Shown here: positions 23,886 through 30,838 of the stretch, piece after piece
How the letters are laid out: every line of letters starts with the position of its first letter
How positions within the stretch are numbered: position 1 is the first letter of the stretch
DNA from: an uncultured Azospirillum sp.
GTDB taxonomy: Bacteria > Pseudomonadota > Alphaproteobacteria > Azospirillales > Azospirillaceae
DNA length: 30,838 bases
Direction: 5' to 3'
Assembly (NCBI RefSeq): GCF_946480385.1
Contig: NZ_CAMLJP010000080.1
Coordinates: forward strand, 1-30,838
The notes under the pieces: generated by a model
Told to the model about the DNA's origin: nothing
The model's database searches: none
Seen by the model: the letters and a program-made list of their open reading frames with translations, nothing else
Program-made: the position numbers and the translations under genes

Positions 23886-23905
23886 TGCAAGTAATTCTCA
23901 TTCGC
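23886..23905 (-). promoter_or_regulatory. Fur-box-like site upstream of hemP
   Basis: Reads TGCAAGTAATTCTCATTCGC on the plus strand, close to the GCAAATGATTCTCATTTGC form of Fur boxes in proteobacteria, with a few mismatches and imperfect symmetry. It lies between hemP and the end of ydcF, about 90 bases before the hemP ATG. Iron repression of hemP is the expected meaning. Confidence 0.6.
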
Positions 23906-23935
23906 TTTTCTGTGCGCGCCGTTACAACTGCCCTA

Positions 23936-24577
23936 TCAATCCCGGACCACGCTGCGGACCATCCAGCGCAGGCCCACCACCAGCAGCTTGTTGTATTCGT
24001 TGACCAGCAGGTTGGCGGTGCCGGGCCACATCCACCAATCGTCCAGATGGACGGTGGGAGCGACGACGGGATGGGGGACCAGTTCCACGTCGGGCATCGC
24101 CATCGACAGTTCCAGCATGCTGCGGCGCATGTGGTAGTTGGCCGTCACCAGCCGTAGCGACCGGAACCCCTGGTCGCGCATCCAATCCGCCGTCTCATAG
24201 GCATTGCCGATGGTGCTGTCGGCGGAATAGCCCAGCGTGATGCAGCATTCCATCTCGGTCGGGGAATGGCGGGAGAGCTTCAGCAGTTCCTGCACCTCCA
24301 CCCCGTCATAGACGCCAGACACGAACAGCTTCTTCGCCCGCCCGGCGGCCAGCAGCTCCAGCCCGGTGACCAGCCGGTTGCTGCCGCCGGTCAGCACGAC
24401 GATGGCGTCGGTCCGCCGTTCGGCATCGGCGCCGGTGGGGGGCGAGCGCGGCACGTCGGCCGCATACCAGAACAGGCCGGCCAGCCAGGCAACCGCCAGC
24501 ACAAGCGCGCCAGCGAACAGATGTCCGACCGCCCGCGCCATCACCCCGCTGCCGCGCTGCCGGTGGGTGAGGCTCAT
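23936..24577 (-). CDS. YdcF/SanA-family (DUF218) membrane-anchored protein
   Basis: Encodes 213 residues. One N-terminal membrane anchor (about 13-38) is followed by a periplasmic DUF218 domain: A-I-V-V-L-T-G-G-S-N-R, then K-L-F-V-S-G-V, an acidic motif S-T-I-G-N-A-Y-E-T-A, and L-V-T-A-N-Y-H-M-R-R-S. ElyC/SanA relatives affect envelope or lipid-carrier metabolism; the chemical role is not settled. It begins 10 bases after ftsX, so it belongs to the ftsE-ftsX unit, a grouping that supports a cell-envelope job. Confidence 0.88.
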   Translation of the reverse strand: MSLTHRQRGSGVMARAVGHLFAGALVLAVAWLAGLFWYAADVPRSPPTGADAERRTDAIVVLTGGSNRLVTGLELLAAGRAKKLFVSGVYDGVEVQELLKLSRHSPTEMECCITLGYSADSTIGNAYETADWMRDQGFRSLRLVTANYHMRRSMLELSMAMPDVELVPHPVVAPTVHLDDWWMWPGTANLLVNEYNKLLVVGLRWMVRSVVRD

Positions 24578-24587
24578 CGCGACCCCG

Positions 24588-25481
24588 TCACGGCATCGAC
24601 TCCAGCGTGCGCAGCACGGTCCAGCGCGCGGTCGCCAGCGCCAGCAGGGCCAGCGCCGCCGGCACCAGCAGCAGAACCACCCATTGCCAGGGCTCCAGGG
24701 CCAGATCCGGCAGCAGGCTGGCCCGCAACCCCTGGGAGGCGCGGTGCAGTCCATACATGGTGCCGCCGGCCAGTAGCAGACCGATCCCGCCGCCGCGCAG
24801 GCTCAGGGACACCACGTGACGTTCGAACTGGCGGGAGACATAGCGGTCGGTGGCGCCCATCAGGTGCAGCAGTTCCACCACCGGCCGATGGATAGCAAGG
24901 CCGGTACGCACGGCGAAGACCACGGTCATCACCGCCGCCGCCCCGATCAGAAGCACCACGCCCAGCGCCGCCAGCCGAATTGCCCCGGCGAAGGAGCGCA
25001 GGTCGGCCAGCCAAACCGCATGGTCGTCCAGCGTCGCCCCCGGCGCGGCGGAGGTCAGGCGCAGGCGCAGAGCGGCGATATCGACCGGCCCATCGGCGAC
25101 GACGTCGATCATCCGCGGCATCGGCAGCAGCGGGTCCGAAGCCCCCGATCCTAGCCAGGGCTCCAGCAGCCGGGCGATCTCGCCGCCGCTCAGCAGGGTC
25201 GCCGAACCGATCCCAGGAGTGGAGCGCAGCACGGTCAACGCCGCCTCCGCCCGCTCGTCCAGCGGCGCCACGGGAGCGCCCGGCATCGGCGCCACCTGCA
25301 CGGTCAGCCCGCCGGCAAGCCCGCTGTCCCAGCGTTGCGCCATGTCCGACACCAGCATGGCGCCGGCCAGCGCCAAGGCCGCCAGGAACGCCATCAGTGC
25401 GGTGATCCAGCCGAGAAAGCGCGAGGACGGATCGACCGCCAGCGGCAGGTCGGAACGGGGACGCACGGGGCGAAGCGCCAT
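24588..25481 (-). CDS. ftsX: Cell-division permease FtsX
   Basis: Encodes 297 residues with four membrane segments: one near residues 25-48, then a periplasmic domain of about 120 residues, and three more in the C-terminal third. This is the FtsX topology (type VII ABC/MacB-like, non-transporting). With FtsE it couples ATP hydrolysis to activation of peptidoglycan hydrolases at the septum. The ATG at 25481 is chosen because GGAG precedes it by 8 bases and it follows the ftsE stop by 4 bases; an in-frame ATG at 25502 would overlap ftsE. Confidence 0.88.
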   Translation of the reverse strand: MALRPVRPRSDLPLAVDPSSRFLGWITALMAFLAALALAGAMLVSDMAQRWDSGLAGGLTVQVAPMPGAPVAPLDERAEAALTVLRSTPGIGSATLLSGGEIARLLEPWLGSGASDPLLPMPRMIDVVADGPVDIAALRLRLTSAAPGATLDDHAVWLADLRSFAGAIRLAALGVVLLIGAAAVMTVVFAVRTGLAIHRPVVELLHLMGATDRYVSRQFERHVVSLSLRGGGIGLLLAGGTMYGLHRASQGLRASLLPDLALEPWQWVVLLLVPAALALLALATARWTVLRTLESMP

Positions 25482-25485
25482 GCCG

Positions 25486-26232
25486 CTACTCCAACCTTGC
25501 ATCGTTGGCCCGTGCGTCCTGCGACCGGCCCTCTTGCGCCCGGCTGCCGCGCGAGGGCACGACCATCAGCCGGCCGCTGTCGAGATGCAGGCGCGGATGG
25601 TCGAAACGGCGGATCAGCGCCTCGTTGTGGGTGGCGATCACCACGGTGGTCCCCAGCTTATAGAGTTCCTCGAACAGATAGAGCAGCCGCATGCCGATGC
25701 CGTCGTCGACATTGCCGGTCGGCTCGTCGGCCAGCAGCAGCCGCGGCCGGTTGATGACCGACCGGGCGATGGCGACCCGCTGTTTCTGCCCGCCCGACAG
25801 GGTCGACGGCTTGGCATGCAGGTGGTTGCCCAGCCCCACCCAGCGCAGGATCTCGCTGCAATGGGCGACCACGTCAGCCTCCGGCGTTCCGGCCATGCGC
25901 AAGGGCAGCGCCACATTGTCCAGCGCCGACAGATGGTCGAGCAGTGCGAAATCCTGGAACACCACGCCGATCTGGCGGCGCATTTCCGGCAGGTCGCGGC
26001 GGGTCACCATCGCCATGTCGCGGCCGAACAGGGTGACCAGCCCGCGCGAGGGCCGGTGGGCGAGATACATCAGCTTCAGCAGCGACGATTTGCCCGCGCC
26101 GCTGGCGCCGGTCAGGAAATGAAAGGATCCGGGCTGAAGGGTAAAGCTGATGTCGCGCAGCACCTCCGCCTCGGTGCCGTACCGCAAGCCGACATTCTCG
26201 AAACGAATCACGGTCCCACCACAGCTCGTCAT
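25486..26232 (-). CDS. ftsE: Cell-division ATP-binding protein FtsE
   Basis: Encodes 248 residues. ABC ATPase motifs are all intact: Walker A G-A-S-G-A-G-K-S (42-49), Q-loop in V-V-F-Q-D-F, signature L-S-G-G-Q-K-Q-R (145-152), Walker B L-L-L-A-D-E-P-T-G, and the H-loop H202 in A-T-H-N. The pattern G-V-V-F-Q-D-F-x-L-L is typical of FtsE. A charged tail of about 25 residues, rich in Arg/Gln/Asp, extends beyond the usual end. The start may be ATG 26232 or GTG 26241; neither has ideal RBS spacing. It is first in ftsE-ftsX-ydcF, divergent from plsC. Confidence 0.93.
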   Translation of the reverse strand: MTSCGGTVIRFENVGLRYGTEAEVLRDISFTLQPGSFHFLTGASGAGKSSLLKLMYLAHRPSRGLVTLFGRDMAMVTRRDLPEMRRQIGVVFQDFALLDHLSALDNVALPLRMAGTPEADVVAHCSEILRWVGLGNHLHAKPSTLSGGQKQRVAIARSVINRPRLLLADEPTGNVDDGIGMRLLYLFEELYKLGTTVVIATHNEALIRRFDHPRLHLDSGRLMVVPSRGSRAQEGRSQDARANDARLE

Positions 26233-26372
26233 CCCCTCCACGCCGGGGACAATGCACCCGGCCGGGGGCGGAGTCCACCCCGCCCCGCAACCTGAGACGA
26301 TGTCCCCTCTTTCCCCTCTCTGGCCACGCGGAATACTTGAGAAGTCGGCGAAGACCTGACAAGTTGCCGGCC

Positions 26373-27155
26373 ATGATCTGGATCCGGTCCCTCGCCTTCA
26401 ACATCGCGTTCCATCTCTGGACCGCGGTGATGTGCTTCGCCCTGCTGTGGATGCTGCTGCTGCCGCGTCCGCAGATGGTGGCGGTCGTGGTGTGGTATCT
26501 GCGCACGGTCGGCTGGCTGGAGCGCACGCTCGTCGGCATCCGCTATGAGGTGCGCGGGCGCGAGAACCTGCCCGACGGTTCTTTCCTGCTGGCGGCCAAG
26601 CACCAGTCGGCCTGGGAGACGATGAAGCTCCACCTTCTGGTCAAGGATCCGGCGATCATCCTGAAGCGCGAGCTGATGTGGATCCCGATCTGGGGCTGGT
26701 ACGCCGCCAAGGCGAAGATGATCCCGGTCGACCGTGGCGCCGGCGGGGCGGCGATCAAGTCGCTGATCCGCAACTCCCGCCCGGTGCGGGATGAAGGCCG
26801 CCCGATCGTGATCTTCCCGCAAGGCACCCGCGTCGCCCCCGGCACCTACCGGCCCTACCGCATCGGCGTCGGCGTGCTTTACGAAAGCCTGGGCATTCCC
26901 ATCGTGCCGATGGCGCTGAATGCCGGGCTCTATTGGCCGCGCCACAGCTTCCTGAAGCGTCCCGGCACGGTGGTGGTGGAGTTCCTGCCGCCGATCATGC
27001 CCGGAACGCCACGCGCCGAGGCGATGCGTGACCTGGAGGAGCGGCTGGAGGCCGCCAGCGACCGTCTCGTCACCGCAGCCGGCGGCCCACCGACCCTGCG
27101 CCCGTCGCAGCCGGAACCGCAATCGGACAAGCGGACGGTGACCGCCGTTTCGTAA
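26373..27155 (+). CDS. plsC: 1-acyl-sn-glycerol-3-phosphate acyltransferase
   Basis: Encodes 260 residues. It makes phosphatidic acid from lysophosphatidic acid at the inner membrane. An N-terminal membrane segment (about 10-30) precedes the acyltransferase domain. Block I is H77-Q-S-A-W-E82 (H-x4-E rather than the textbook H-x4-D) and block III is F-P-Q-G-T-R (148-153, Gln instead of Glu). Both variants are familiar in alphaproteobacterial PlsC. The late I-V-P-M-A-L-N-A-G is block IV. The start at 26373 leaves 140 bases to the divergent ftsE. Confidence 0.92.
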   Translation: MIWIRSLAFNIAFHLWTAVMCFALLWMLLLPRPQMVAVVVWYLRTVGWLERTLVGIRYEVRGRENLPDGSFLLAAKHQSAWETMKLHLLVKDPAIILKRELMWIPIWGWYAAKAKMIPVDRGAGGAAIKSLIRNSRPVRDEGRPIVIFPQGTRVAPGTYRPYRIGVGVLYESLGIPIVPMALNAGLYWPRHSFLKRPGTVVVEFLPPIMPGTPRAEAMRDLEERLEAASDRLVTAAGGPPTLRPSQPEPQSDKRTVTAVS

Positions 27156-27281
27156 GGGCGGCCGCCAACAACGGGCCTCAACGGTTAATTCCTTGAGCAC
27201 GGCGGCGTATCTGCCTACGCTCGCGCAACGAATCGCCGGAAGGGCCGGTTGAACCGGCTCCGGATGACGCGCGAGAGGAAG

Positions 27282-29129
27282 ATGACGCAAACCGAGAAGC
27301 CCCAAAGGCCCACCCGGCGTCAGGACCGCTGGACGAAGCGGTGGCGCGCCGCCGCCGTCGCCCTTCTGATGACGGTGCAGCCGCTGTCCGTTCCGGTCGG
27401 CGCAGTCCTCACCGCTCCCGCGGCGTCCGCTCCGCTTGCCGTCACCGCCACCGTTGCAGCAATCACCCTGGCGCCGGCAGAGGCCGAAGCCCGTGCCGGC
27501 TCCAGAAGCCGGTCGTCGGGCGGCTATTCGCGGCCGTCGCGCACCCCGTCCATCGGCGGCGGCAGCGGCGGCTATTCCCGCCCCTCGGCGCCGCGAACGC
27601 CTTCCACCGGAAGCGGCGGCGGCTGGTTCTCCGGCGGTTCTTCCAATTCCAGCGGCGGCTATGCCCGGCCGGGCAACAGCGCCCCGCCGGTCGCAGCGCC
27701 GCCCAGTTCGGCCGGTGACCGGACCTTCAGCCAGCAGGGCTCGGCCGACGCGCTGAACCGCTACCGCACCAAGCAGGAAAACGATCGTACGCCGCCGGCC
27801 CAGCCGGGCGCGCCGCCGCCCGCCGCCTCCACCCAGGGCCGCAGCAACGGCTCGAGCGGATCGGGCTGGGGGTGGGGGTGGGGATCCGGCGGATCCTCCT
27901 ACCGCACCCCGTCCACCCGGCCGGCCCCCGCCAACCGTTATGGCGGTTACGGCTGGAGCCCGCCGCCTTATGCCTACAGCGCGCCGCGCCGCTTCGGCAT
28001 CTGGGACGGGCTGTTCCTGTGGTTCATGCTCGACACGCTGACCCGGCCGGGCCATGCCGCCTTCTTCCACAACAACGCCGAAGACCCCGGCTATCGTGAA
28101 TGGCGGCAGGAGGCCGACCGGCTGGCCCGCGACAATGCGGAGCTGCGCGCCAAGCTGGACCAGCTCGACCAGTCGATGGCCGCCCAGGCCGGAACCCCGC
28201 GCGAGGCGGGACAGCTGCCGCCCGACGTGCCGGCTGATCTGGCCCGCGCCGACTCCGCCAGTTCGGTGGACAGCGCCAGCGCGGCGCAGGCCCCAGGCGG
28301 TGGCGGATCCGGCGGACACGGCTTCTGGTGGTGGGGCCTGCTGCTGCTCGGCGTCGCGGTGCTGTTCCTGCTGTGGCGGGCGCGCCGCCGGATGGATGCG
28401 CCACCAAAATCGGGTCCAGTCGCCAACAGCCCTGTATCCAAGGGCTCTGGCTCCAAGGGAGGATCGGACGTGCCCCTGTTCGGAACGCTCGGCAATTACG
28501 TCAACCAGAAGCTCAGCGGCAAGACCTACAGCCCGTCGCTGTTCCGGCTGGGCATGACGGTCACCGTCGACCCCACCCCCTTCCTGCTGGCGGAGGGCGC
28601 CACCAAGGTCAAGGCGCCGGACACCGGCACCGACCGGCTGGTGTCGATCGAGGCGGTCGGCACCGTCACCTCCGGCCCGGCGACGGTCTATCGCCTGCAT
28701 CTGCCGGGCGGCGGCTTCTTCCAGATCCACCTCGGTCCCGACGGGCAGCCGGACGAGTGCCGCTATTTCACCCCCATCGACAGCGTCACCCCGTCCGACG
28801 AGGATGAATGGGGATTCTGGCTGGACGATGCGGAGGGGATGATCGGCTGGCCGGAGTTCCAGACCAAGGACGGCAAGCTCTATCCCCGGGTCTGGCAGCC
28901 GGGCGCCAGCCGCATCCAGCCCTTCACCCTGAGCGAGGCGCGCCAGACCCTGCGCGGGACCGAGACGGTGGTCAGCCAGTCGATGCTGTACGGCGCCGCC
29001 ACCGGCGCCGCGGCCCCGGCGCCCGCCACCGAATATATCCTGGTGGAGGCGGTGGAGCGGTCCGGTCGTGCCTCGGTCGAGATCGCCGCCGGCATCGACG
29101 TGAATCCCGCCTCCCTCTCCCTGTCCTAA
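27282..29129 (+). CDS. YjfK-like DUF2491 protein with exported low-complexity extension
   Basis: Encodes about 615 residues, far longer than E. coli YjfK (about 220). Order: a Sec-type signal-like segment (about 20-45), a Ser/Gly/Arg/Pro/Tyr-rich region (about 70-220) with repeats of S-G-G-Y-S-R-P-S, a short helical E/A-rich part, one membrane helix with W-W-W (about 347-366), an R-A-R-R-R stop-transfer, then the DUF2491 domain. That domain starts P-L-F-G-T-L-G and includes R-L-V-S-I-E-A-V-G, F-F-Q-I-H and the acidic D-E-D-E-W-G-F-W. The topology implies an outside N-part and a cytosolic DUF2491. Starts at 27264 and 27282 are possible; AGAGGA precedes the latter. Confidence 0.8.
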   Translation: MTQTEKPQRPTRRQDRWTKRWRAAAVALLMTVQPLSVPVGAVLTAPAASAPLAVTATVAAITLAPAEAEARAGSRSRSSGGYSRPSRTPSIGGGSGGYSRPSAPRTPSTGSGGGWFSGGSSNSSGGYARPGNSAPPVAAPPSSAGDRTFSQQGSADALNRYRTKQENDRTPPAQPGAPPPAASTQGRSNGSSGSGWGWGWGSGGSSYRTPSTRPAPANRYGGYGWSPPPYAYSAPRRFGIWDGLFLWFMLDTLTRPGHAAFFHNNAEDPGYREWRQEADRLARDNAELRAKLDQLDQSMAAQAGTPREAGQLPPDVPADLARADSASSVDSASAAQAPGGGGSGGHGFWWWGLLLLGVAVLFLLWRARRRMDAPPKSGPVANSPVSKGSGSKGGSDVPLFGTLGNYVNQKLSGKTYSPSLFRLGMTVTVDPTPFLLAEGATKVKAPDTGTDRLVSIEAVGTVTSGPATVYRLHLPGGGFFQIHLGPDGQPDECRYFTPIDSVTPSDEDEWGFWLDDAEGMIGWPEFQTKDGKLYPRVWQPGASRIQPFTLSEARQTLRGTETVVSQSMLYGAATGAAAPAPATEYILVEAVERSGRASVEIAAGIDVNPASLSLS

Positions 29130-29154
29130 CCCACACGACAAGAGTGCCGGCCCC

Positions 29155-29580
29155 ATGGAAAGCACCTTCGGTTCCATCCTGACCGCGCTCGGCACCGGCC
29201 TTCCGGTGCTGCTGGTCCAGCTCGCCGTCACGCTGGCGCTGCTGGTGGCGGGCGTCGCCGTCTACACCCGCATCACCCCATTCGACGAGCGCCGGCTGGT
29301 GGCGGAAGGCAACGCCGCAGGCGGCCTGACGCTGGCGGGATCCATCGTAGCGCTCGCCATTCCGCTGGCGGCGACGCTGGCGACCAGCGCCTTCGTGCTG
29401 GATATCCTGTTGTGGGGCGTGGTGGCGCTGATCCTCCAGCTGGTCGCCTTCGCCGTGGCGACCCTGCTGATCCGCGACCTGCGCGGCCAGATCGAATCGG
29501 GCAACGTCGCGTCGGCCGCGGCGCTGGTCGGCGTCCAGCTCGGAGTGGCGGTGATCAACGCCGCCGCCATGGCCGGATAA
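29155..29580 (+). CDS. DUF350 membrane protein (YjfL-like)
   Basis: Encodes 141 residues with four membrane helices in two pairs, the usual DUF350 plan. Family marks are the motif I-T-P-F-D-E after the first helix, N-A-A-G-G-L-T-L-A-G-S-I-V-A-L-A-I-P-L, and a polar I-R-D-L between the last helices. The function is unknown; in E. coli yjfL sits beside yjfK and yjfJ, and here too the gene lies between the DUF2491 and PspA-like genes, 25 bases after the former. It probably shares their envelope-stress role. Confidence 0.87.
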   Translation: MESTFGSILTALGTGLPVLLVQLAVTLALLVAGVAVYTRITPFDERRLVAEGNAAGGLTLAGSIVALAIPLAATLATSAFVLDILLWGVVALILQLVAFAVATLLIRDLRGQIESGNVASAAALVGVQLGVAVINAAAMAG

Positions 29581-29719
29581 GAGGGGCCGGATAGATAGCC
29601 CCCGAGAGGTAAGGATGGGGGGTCTGGTTCCCGGATCGTCCCCTCCCCATCTGTGCAGGCGAAGCGTCCGCGCTTTCGTGCGGGCGCCTCCAACAACCCT
29701 CCTTCGACAGGAATCAGCC

Positions 29720-30490
29720 ATGCTTGCCTTCATCCGCAACCTTATGGGTGTCAAGACCGACCAGGCCGTCCAGGGCGCCATGGAGGCGCTGGTGCGCTGG
29801 GATCCGAAGTCCGCGACCGAGGCGGAGCTGCGGACCATGGAGCAGCATCTGGACCAGCTTGGCCGGCAGGTGGCGGAAGCCCGCGCCATCCATGACCGCG
29901 AGCAGCGCGAGGCCGACGAGATCAAGGCGCTGTCGAACCAGCGCATGGCCGCGGCCGAGCATCTGCAGCGCCAGATCGACGCCGAGACCGACCCGTCGCG
30001 CAAGGCCGGCCTGGAAAAGAGCCTGGAGACCGTCGTCGCCATGCTGGAGGAGATGGCTCCGGAGATCGACCGCGAGGTCCGCGATGCGGTCGAGGCACGC
30101 GAGTTCCTGGAGATGCTGGAAAAGAACTATGCCGACGCCGGCGCCAAGCTGAAGGCCGCCCGCGCCGAGCTGACCCGCGCCCAGCGCGACATGGGCCGCG
30201 CCGACCAGCAGCGCGCCATGGCCGAACGTCAGGCCGAAGCCGCCCGTCAGGCCGCCGGCCTTGCCGGCGCGACCAGCGGCCTGACCGTCGCGCTGAAGGC
30301 GATGCAGGACACGGCCGCCAAGGATCTGGCCGCCGCGGAGGCCGCCAACGCCAAGGCCAAGCTGCTGCGACCGTCGGCCCCGGAAAAGGAAGATCCCAAC
30401 ATCGCCGCCGCCTTGGCCGCCGCGTCGGGCAAGACCACGCCGACCAGCCTGTCCGACCGTCTGGCGGCGCTGAAGGCCAAGCAGGGCTGA
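29720..30490 (+). CDS. PspA/IM30-family membrane-stress protein (YjfJ-like)
   Basis: Encodes 256 residues, almost wholly alpha-helical coiled coil (about 30-215) rich in Glu, Ala, Arg and Gln, as in PspA/IM30/Vipp1. These ESCRT-III-like proteins bind the cytoplasmic membrane and form scaffolds or rods under stress. The N-terminus has a short hydrophobic M-L-A-F-I-R-N-L-M that could insert as an amphipathic helix, and the C-terminus ends L-S-D-R-L-A-A-L-K. ACAGGA lies seven bases before the ATG. It follows the DUF350 gene by 139 bases and has its own 3' hairpin. It is closer in context to YjfJ than to the phage-shock pspA operon. Confidence 0.88.
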   Translation: MLAFIRNLMGVKTDQAVQGAMEALVRWDPKSATEAELRTMEQHLDQLGRQVAEARAIHDREQREADEIKALSNQRMAAAEHLQRQIDAETDPSRKAGLEKSLETVVAMLEEMAPEIDREVRDAVEAREFLEMLEKNYADAGAKLKAARAELTRAQRDMGRADQQRAMAERQAEAARQAAGLAGATSGLTVALKAMQDTAAKDLAAAEAANAKAKLLRPSAPEKEDPNIAAALAAASGKTTPTSLSDRLAALKAKQG

Positions 30491-30499
30491 GTGTTTGAG

Positions 30500-30526
30500 G
30501 GATCGGCGGGGGCTCTCCGCCGATCC
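30500..30526 (+). terminator. Hairpin after the PspA-like gene
   Basis: A 10-base perfect stem, GGATCGGCGG / CCGCCGATCC, with a 7-base loop begins 10 bases after the stop. Only a weak T-run (TT then CTT) follows, so it is a plausible but not ideal intrinsic terminator. Confidence 0.7.
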
Positions 30527-30551
30527 TTACCGCTTGGGGGCCATTGGGGGG

Positions 30552-30589
30552 ATGGAACAGCGTGGAACGTTTTCCGGCGGCTGTTCCAT
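30552..30589. repeat. Dyad repeat element, reduced copy 3 (TGGAACAG-type)
   Basis: ATGGAACAG (30552-30560), CG, TGGAAC, then CTGTTCCAT (30581-30589). The outer arms form a perfect 9-base inverted repeat built of the same 8-mer as the elements at 1306 and 1394, but the second right-hand 8-mer is missing. It lies between two convergent genes. Confidence 0.55.
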
Positions 30590-30608
30590 GCCCGCTGGCC
30601 TGACCGCC

Positions 30609-30838
30609 TCACAGACGGCCGAAGGCGGCCTTGCCGCCCTGGCGTTCCAGCGCCGAGCCGAGGGTGGGATAGGGATCGTCGGGGTTGAGGGTCCAGGGAT
30701 AGACGCCCTTCGGTCCAGCCGATTCCGGGCGGGCCAGGATGGCGGCGACGGCGCGCGGATCGGGCGGCGTGCGCTCACGGATCGCGCCGGGGATGCTGTC
30801 ATCGTCGAGTTCGGGGACGATCTCGGCGGACGGGTCTT
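30609..30838 (-). CDS. Unidentified protein, C-terminal 75 residues (cut by window edge)
   Basis: A minus-strand frame enters from the right edge and ends at TGA (30611-30609). It shows the G/C third-position bias of the true genes, unlike the other two frames. The visible part is acidic then Pro-rich, with A-V-A-A-I-L-A-R-P-E and V-Y-P-W-T-L-N-P-D-D-P-Y-P-T-L-G-S-A-L, ending K-A-A-F-G-R-L. I do not recognise the family. It converges on the PspA-like gene. Confidence 0.6.
   Translation of the reverse strand, partial: DPSAEIVPELDDDSIPGAIRERTPPDPRAVAAILARPESAGPKGVYPWTLNPDDPYPTLGSALERQGGKAAFGRL

Noticed and set aside
26229..29231. 1000-codon minus-strand open frame opposite plsC and the DUF2491 gene
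   Set aside because: Gly/Arg/Ala-rich shadow translation without domain signs; the plus strand carries well-supported genes.

Overview
The window is GC-rich chromosomal DNA (about 70% in most genes by eye). It looks like a member of the Alphaproteobacteria, most likely a Rhodospirillales/Azospirillum-type organism. That placement is an inference from codon use and gene families (two RHH_4 ribbon-helix-helix proteins, HemP, the ftsE-ftsX-ydcF cluster next to plsC, a 3-hydroxybutyrate utilisation operon). No rRNA, tRNA, CRISPR array, transposase or phage gene was seen.

Layout. 1-1026: the end of one GNAT acetyltransferase and a second, complete one. 1027-1541: a gene-free stretch with hairpin repeats. 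1542-5382: surface-glycan genes (O-antigen-ligase-like protein, GT9 heptosyltransferase, GT39-like membrane glycosyltransferase). 5618-6491: a DUF2934 protein with a histone-H1-like tail, then a Cys-rich copper-storage (Csp) protein. 6518-9766: a marR-emrA-emrB efflux operon behind two perfect MarR-type operators. 9991-11856: ilvD with a strong terminator. 12096-15257: a large cyclase-domain/ATPase/TPR-like signalling protein whose last third drops sharply in GC.

15272-19320 is the most unusual part. A small ORF of 65 codons is followed by a YcaO cyclodehydratase-family gene and tfuA (overlapping), then a Crp-family regulator. Two related ribbon-helix-helix genes flank the group. A perfect CRP-type palindrome (TGTGA-N6-TCACA) lies in the divergent promoter region, and the encoded Crp protein keeps the Arg-Glu recognition pair and the cyclic-nucleotide pocket residues. 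A long hairpin separates the small ORF from ycaO. This reads as a candidate, apparently uncharacterised YcaO-TfuA peptide-modification (thioamidation-type) locus under Crp control.

19389-22905 (minus strand) is a ketone-body operon: GntP-type permease, scoA, scoB, bdhA. Upstream is a good sigma-54 promoter match and three spaced GTCTC-N6-GAGAC-like dyads that look like enhancer sites. 23266-23538 is copZ with a CueR-type 19-bp-spacer promoter. 23630-23797 is hemP with a Fur-like box. 23936-26232 is ftsE-ftsX-ydcF, divergent from plsC. 27282-30490 is a yjfK-yjfL-yjfJ-like envelope-stress set (DUF2491, DUF350, PspA/IM30), in which the DUF2491 protein carries a large exported low-complexity N-terminal extension. 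A partial unknown gene enters from the right edge.
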